6,153 bases of DNA from positions 1 to 6,153 of the forward strand of contig JAUZPS010000298.1 of assembly GCA_030705945.1 (NCBI GenBank), in the 5' to 3' direction. This stretch comes from Bacillota bacterium (GTDB lineage: Bacteria > Bacillota > Clostridia > Acetivibrionales > DSM-2933). A model generated the notes under the pieces. The model made no database searches. It worked only from the letters and a program-made list of their open reading frames with translations, and was not told the DNA's origin. How positions within the stretch are numbered: the first letter of the stretch is position 1; each line of letters begins with the position of its first letter. The position numbers and the translations under genes are program-made. Shown piece after piece: positions 5,195 to 6,153 of this stretch.

Positions 5195-5497
5195 ATAAAT
5201 TCTCCTCTCCGATACCTACGATTATATTTATTTTGAATTATTGAAATATTACTATCGGCATAAAGTATGTAAATAATTATACTTTTCCATATAATCTTGG
5301 TTCCTTAACCGATAGCGATATTTTAATCATTCGTTGGATTAACTTATCATATTATTAATTTTAGAACTGAATTTTTAAGGAAATATGAACTATTTGTTAA
5401 ATGTATTGAATTCGGCAATAAAACTTCTGTATTGATAGCGCTTTTAATATAATAGATCTTTTGAAACGCGGCAAGACAAATCAAATCGAACTGATAT
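5195..5497. other. AT-rich intergenic region upstream of htrA
   Basis: About 300 bp with no supported gene. On the minus strand two -10-like TATAAT boxes face htrA, at 5226-5221 and 5281-5276. On the plus strand a TATAAT at 5448-5453 has only a poor -35 and points into repeat copy 3. CTATCGG (5252-5258) and CCGATAG (5309-5315) form a widely spaced inverted repeat, and GGTT-CCTT-AACC (5299-5310) a small one. A minus-strand frame of about 50 codons abuts the repeat and ends at 5347, but it has no start with a ribosome site and no recognisable motif, so I do not call it a gene. Confidence 0.6.
5276..5304 (-). promoter_or_regulatory. Candidate htrA promoter
   Basis: On the coding strand of htrA, GGAACC (5304-5299), 16 bp, then GTATAAT (5282-5276). 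TATAAT is a perfect sigma-A -10, but GGAACC is not a TTGACA-like -35. It does resemble the GGAAC -35 used by many ECF (extracytoplasmic stress) sigma factors, which would suit an envelope protease. The ECF -10 normally begins CGT or GTC, so the match is partial. Predicted leader is about 75 nt. A second TATAAT nearer the gene (5226-5221) is an alternative. Confidence 0.3.
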
Positions 5498-5599
5498 ATA
5501 AAAAGCAATTAATCTTTTACATTTGCCTATCGCAAAATAACGTTAAAGCGTTCGTTATTTTGCTCCGTCAAATGTAAGATTAATAGTGCTTTTTATATA
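5498..5599 (+). repeat. Palindromic MITE-like repeat, copy 3
   Basis: Identical to copy 2 from ATAAAAAGC to GCTTTTTATATA, with the same bulged long-hairpin structure and no ORF. Here the flanks read TATA before TAAAAAGC and TATA after GCTTTTTA, which is compatible with insertion at a TA dinucleotide, as seen for IS630/Tc1-mariner-type MITEs. The alternation of T and A makes the exact boundary ambiguous. It separates the htrA upstream region from the promoter of the pyridoxamine oxidase-family gene. The identity to copy 2 over about 103 bp, in DNA that is otherwise unrelated, points to recent spread or gene conversion. Confidence 0.9.
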
Positions 5600-5646
5600 G
5601 AAAGCTTCAGGAACTGAGTATCTATAATGTAAATGTACAAACAATG

Positions 5647-5684
5647 ATTGTATAAATATACGATATAGTGTATAATTATACAAT
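5647..5684 (+). promoter_or_regulatory. Candidate promoter with overlapping inverted repeat, PNPOx-family gene
   Basis: TTGTAT (5648-5653), 17 bp, then a perfect TATAAT (5671-5676) forms a plausible sigma-A promoter with a weak -35; transcription would start near 5683. An inverted repeat, ATTGTATAA (5647-5655) and TTATACAAT (5676-5684), brackets exactly these two elements, so a dimeric repressor could cover the promoter. The region is very AT-rich, which raises the chance of accidental symmetry. Another TATAAT at 5623-5628 has no good -35. Confidence 0.45.
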
Positions 5685-5704
5685 AAACACGAGGAGGAAT
5701 GGGT

Positions 5705-6153
5705 ATGAGAAGAAGCGAAAAAGAAATAACTGATAAGAGCGATATTATAAAGATTCTCGACAAAGCAGATATCATTAGAATCGCTATGGTTGATGATGGC
5801 GAGCCCTACATAGTGGCTATGAACTTTGCGCATATTGACGGGCGCATATATATACACTCGGCAAAGGAAGGGCGGAAAATCGAGGCGCTAAAAAAGAATA
5901 ACAAAATAGCGTTTCAGACAGAAATAGGCGCTGAAGTTATAATCGAGGATGAGGCTTGCAGATGCGGCGCAAGGTTTATGAGTGTTTTTGGAACAGGTAA
6001 AGCTACTTTTATAGATGATGTTGCAGAAAAAACTAAAGCGCTTGACGCCTTAATGACAAAACATACAGGAAAGACTAGTTTCCAGTATGATGAAAGGGTA
6101 TTTGAACGAACATTAGTAATAAAAATTGAGATAGGCGAAATGACTGGAAAGAA
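5705..6153 (+). CDS. Pyridoxamine 5'-phosphate oxidase-family (NimA-like) flavoprotein, 3' end outside window
   Basis: 149 codons are visible and the frame is open to the right edge; relatives are about 150-160 residues, so only the last few are missing. It matches the split-barrel FMN-binding Pyridox_ox_2/NimA-like group: an N-terminal helix (KSDIIKILDKADIIRIAMVD), the strand pair GEPYIVAMNFAHIDGRIYIHSAKEGRKIEALKKN (about 32-65), then ACRCGARFMSVFGTGKA (84-100), the equivalent of the family's C-x-x-x-x-x-YRSVIGFGKA. Such proteins are cytoplasmic flavin-dependent reductases or oxidases of poorly known substrate; NimA itself reduces nitroimidazoles, but most members have no proven role. GAGGAGG (5691-5697) is 7 nt before this ATG; an in-frame ATG at 5699 lies only 1 nt from it and is unlikely. 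It has its own promoter after repeat copy 3. Cys85 and Cys87 (C-R-C) are an unusual pairing whose role is not evident. Confidence 0.85.
   Translation, partial: MRRSEKEITDKSDIIKILDKADIIRIAMVDDGEPYIVAMNFAHIDGRIYIHSAKEGRKIEALKKNNKIAFQTEIGAEVIIEDEACRCGARFMSVFGTGKATFIDDVAEKTKALDALMTKHTGKTSFQYDERVFERTLVIKIEIGEMTGK

Noticed and set aside
5491..5498. CTGATATA beside repeat copy 3 as a second PadR operator
   Set aside because: Only one half-site is present; the other half matches at about four of seven positions, as expected by chance in AT-rich DNA.
5555..5857. Minus-strand ORFs overlapping repeat copy 3 and the NimA-like gene
   Set aside because: They run across a non-coding repeat and opposite a well-supported flavoprotein gene, with no ribosome site.

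Overview
The window looks like chromosomal DNA from a low-GC Gram-positive bacterium, most likely a motile member of the Clostridia. Supporting signs are the AT-rich intergenic DNA, purine-rich Shine-Dalgarno sites (AAGGAGG, GAGGAGG, AGGAG) 6-11 nt before most starts, consensus TTGACA/TATAAT promoter elements, a CheX-type chemotaxis protein, and a membrane-anchored HtrA with a long Asn-rich cytoplasmic N-terminus. No species can be named from the sequence alone. There are five complete genes, one gene cut by the right edge and one gene remnant.

Layout: (1) 1-98, palindromic repeat copy 1. (2) 259-729, cheX on the plus strand, preceded by a possible terminator (143-170). (3) 768-914, minus strand, the last 48 codons of a sensor histidine kinase ATPase domain, cut off a few bases from repeat copy 2. 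(4) 919-1020, repeat copy 2. (5) 1065-3719, an autonomous unit made of a consensus promoter carrying two perfect palindromic operators, then a PadR-family regulator, an MGT-type glycosyltransferase and a metallo-beta-lactamase-fold hydrolase, closed by a 21-bp perfect-stem terminator. (6) 3767-5194, htrA on the minus strand, convergent with that operon and sharing its terminator. (7) about 300 bp of AT-rich intergenic DNA. (8) 5498-5599, repeat copy 3. (9) 5705 to the right edge, a NimA-like pyridoxamine 5'-phosphate oxidase-family protein with its own promoter and a possible operator.

The two most informative things are these. First, the PadR-glycosyltransferase-MBL operon reads as a compact ligand-inducible module: the regulator probably represses its own promoter through the twin operators until a small molecule appears, and the two enzymes then modify that molecule, by glycosylation and by hydrolysis. 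Detoxification of, or resistance to, a natural product or other xenobiotic is the simplest reading, but the substrate is unknown. Second, a roughly 100-bp, almost perfectly palindromic repeat occurs three times in the same orientation (copies 2 and 3 identical, copy 1 one base different). It resembles a non-autonomous MITE-like element, and one copy sits exactly where a histidine kinase gene is broken.

Family assignments rest on motifs read by eye. No database search was run.
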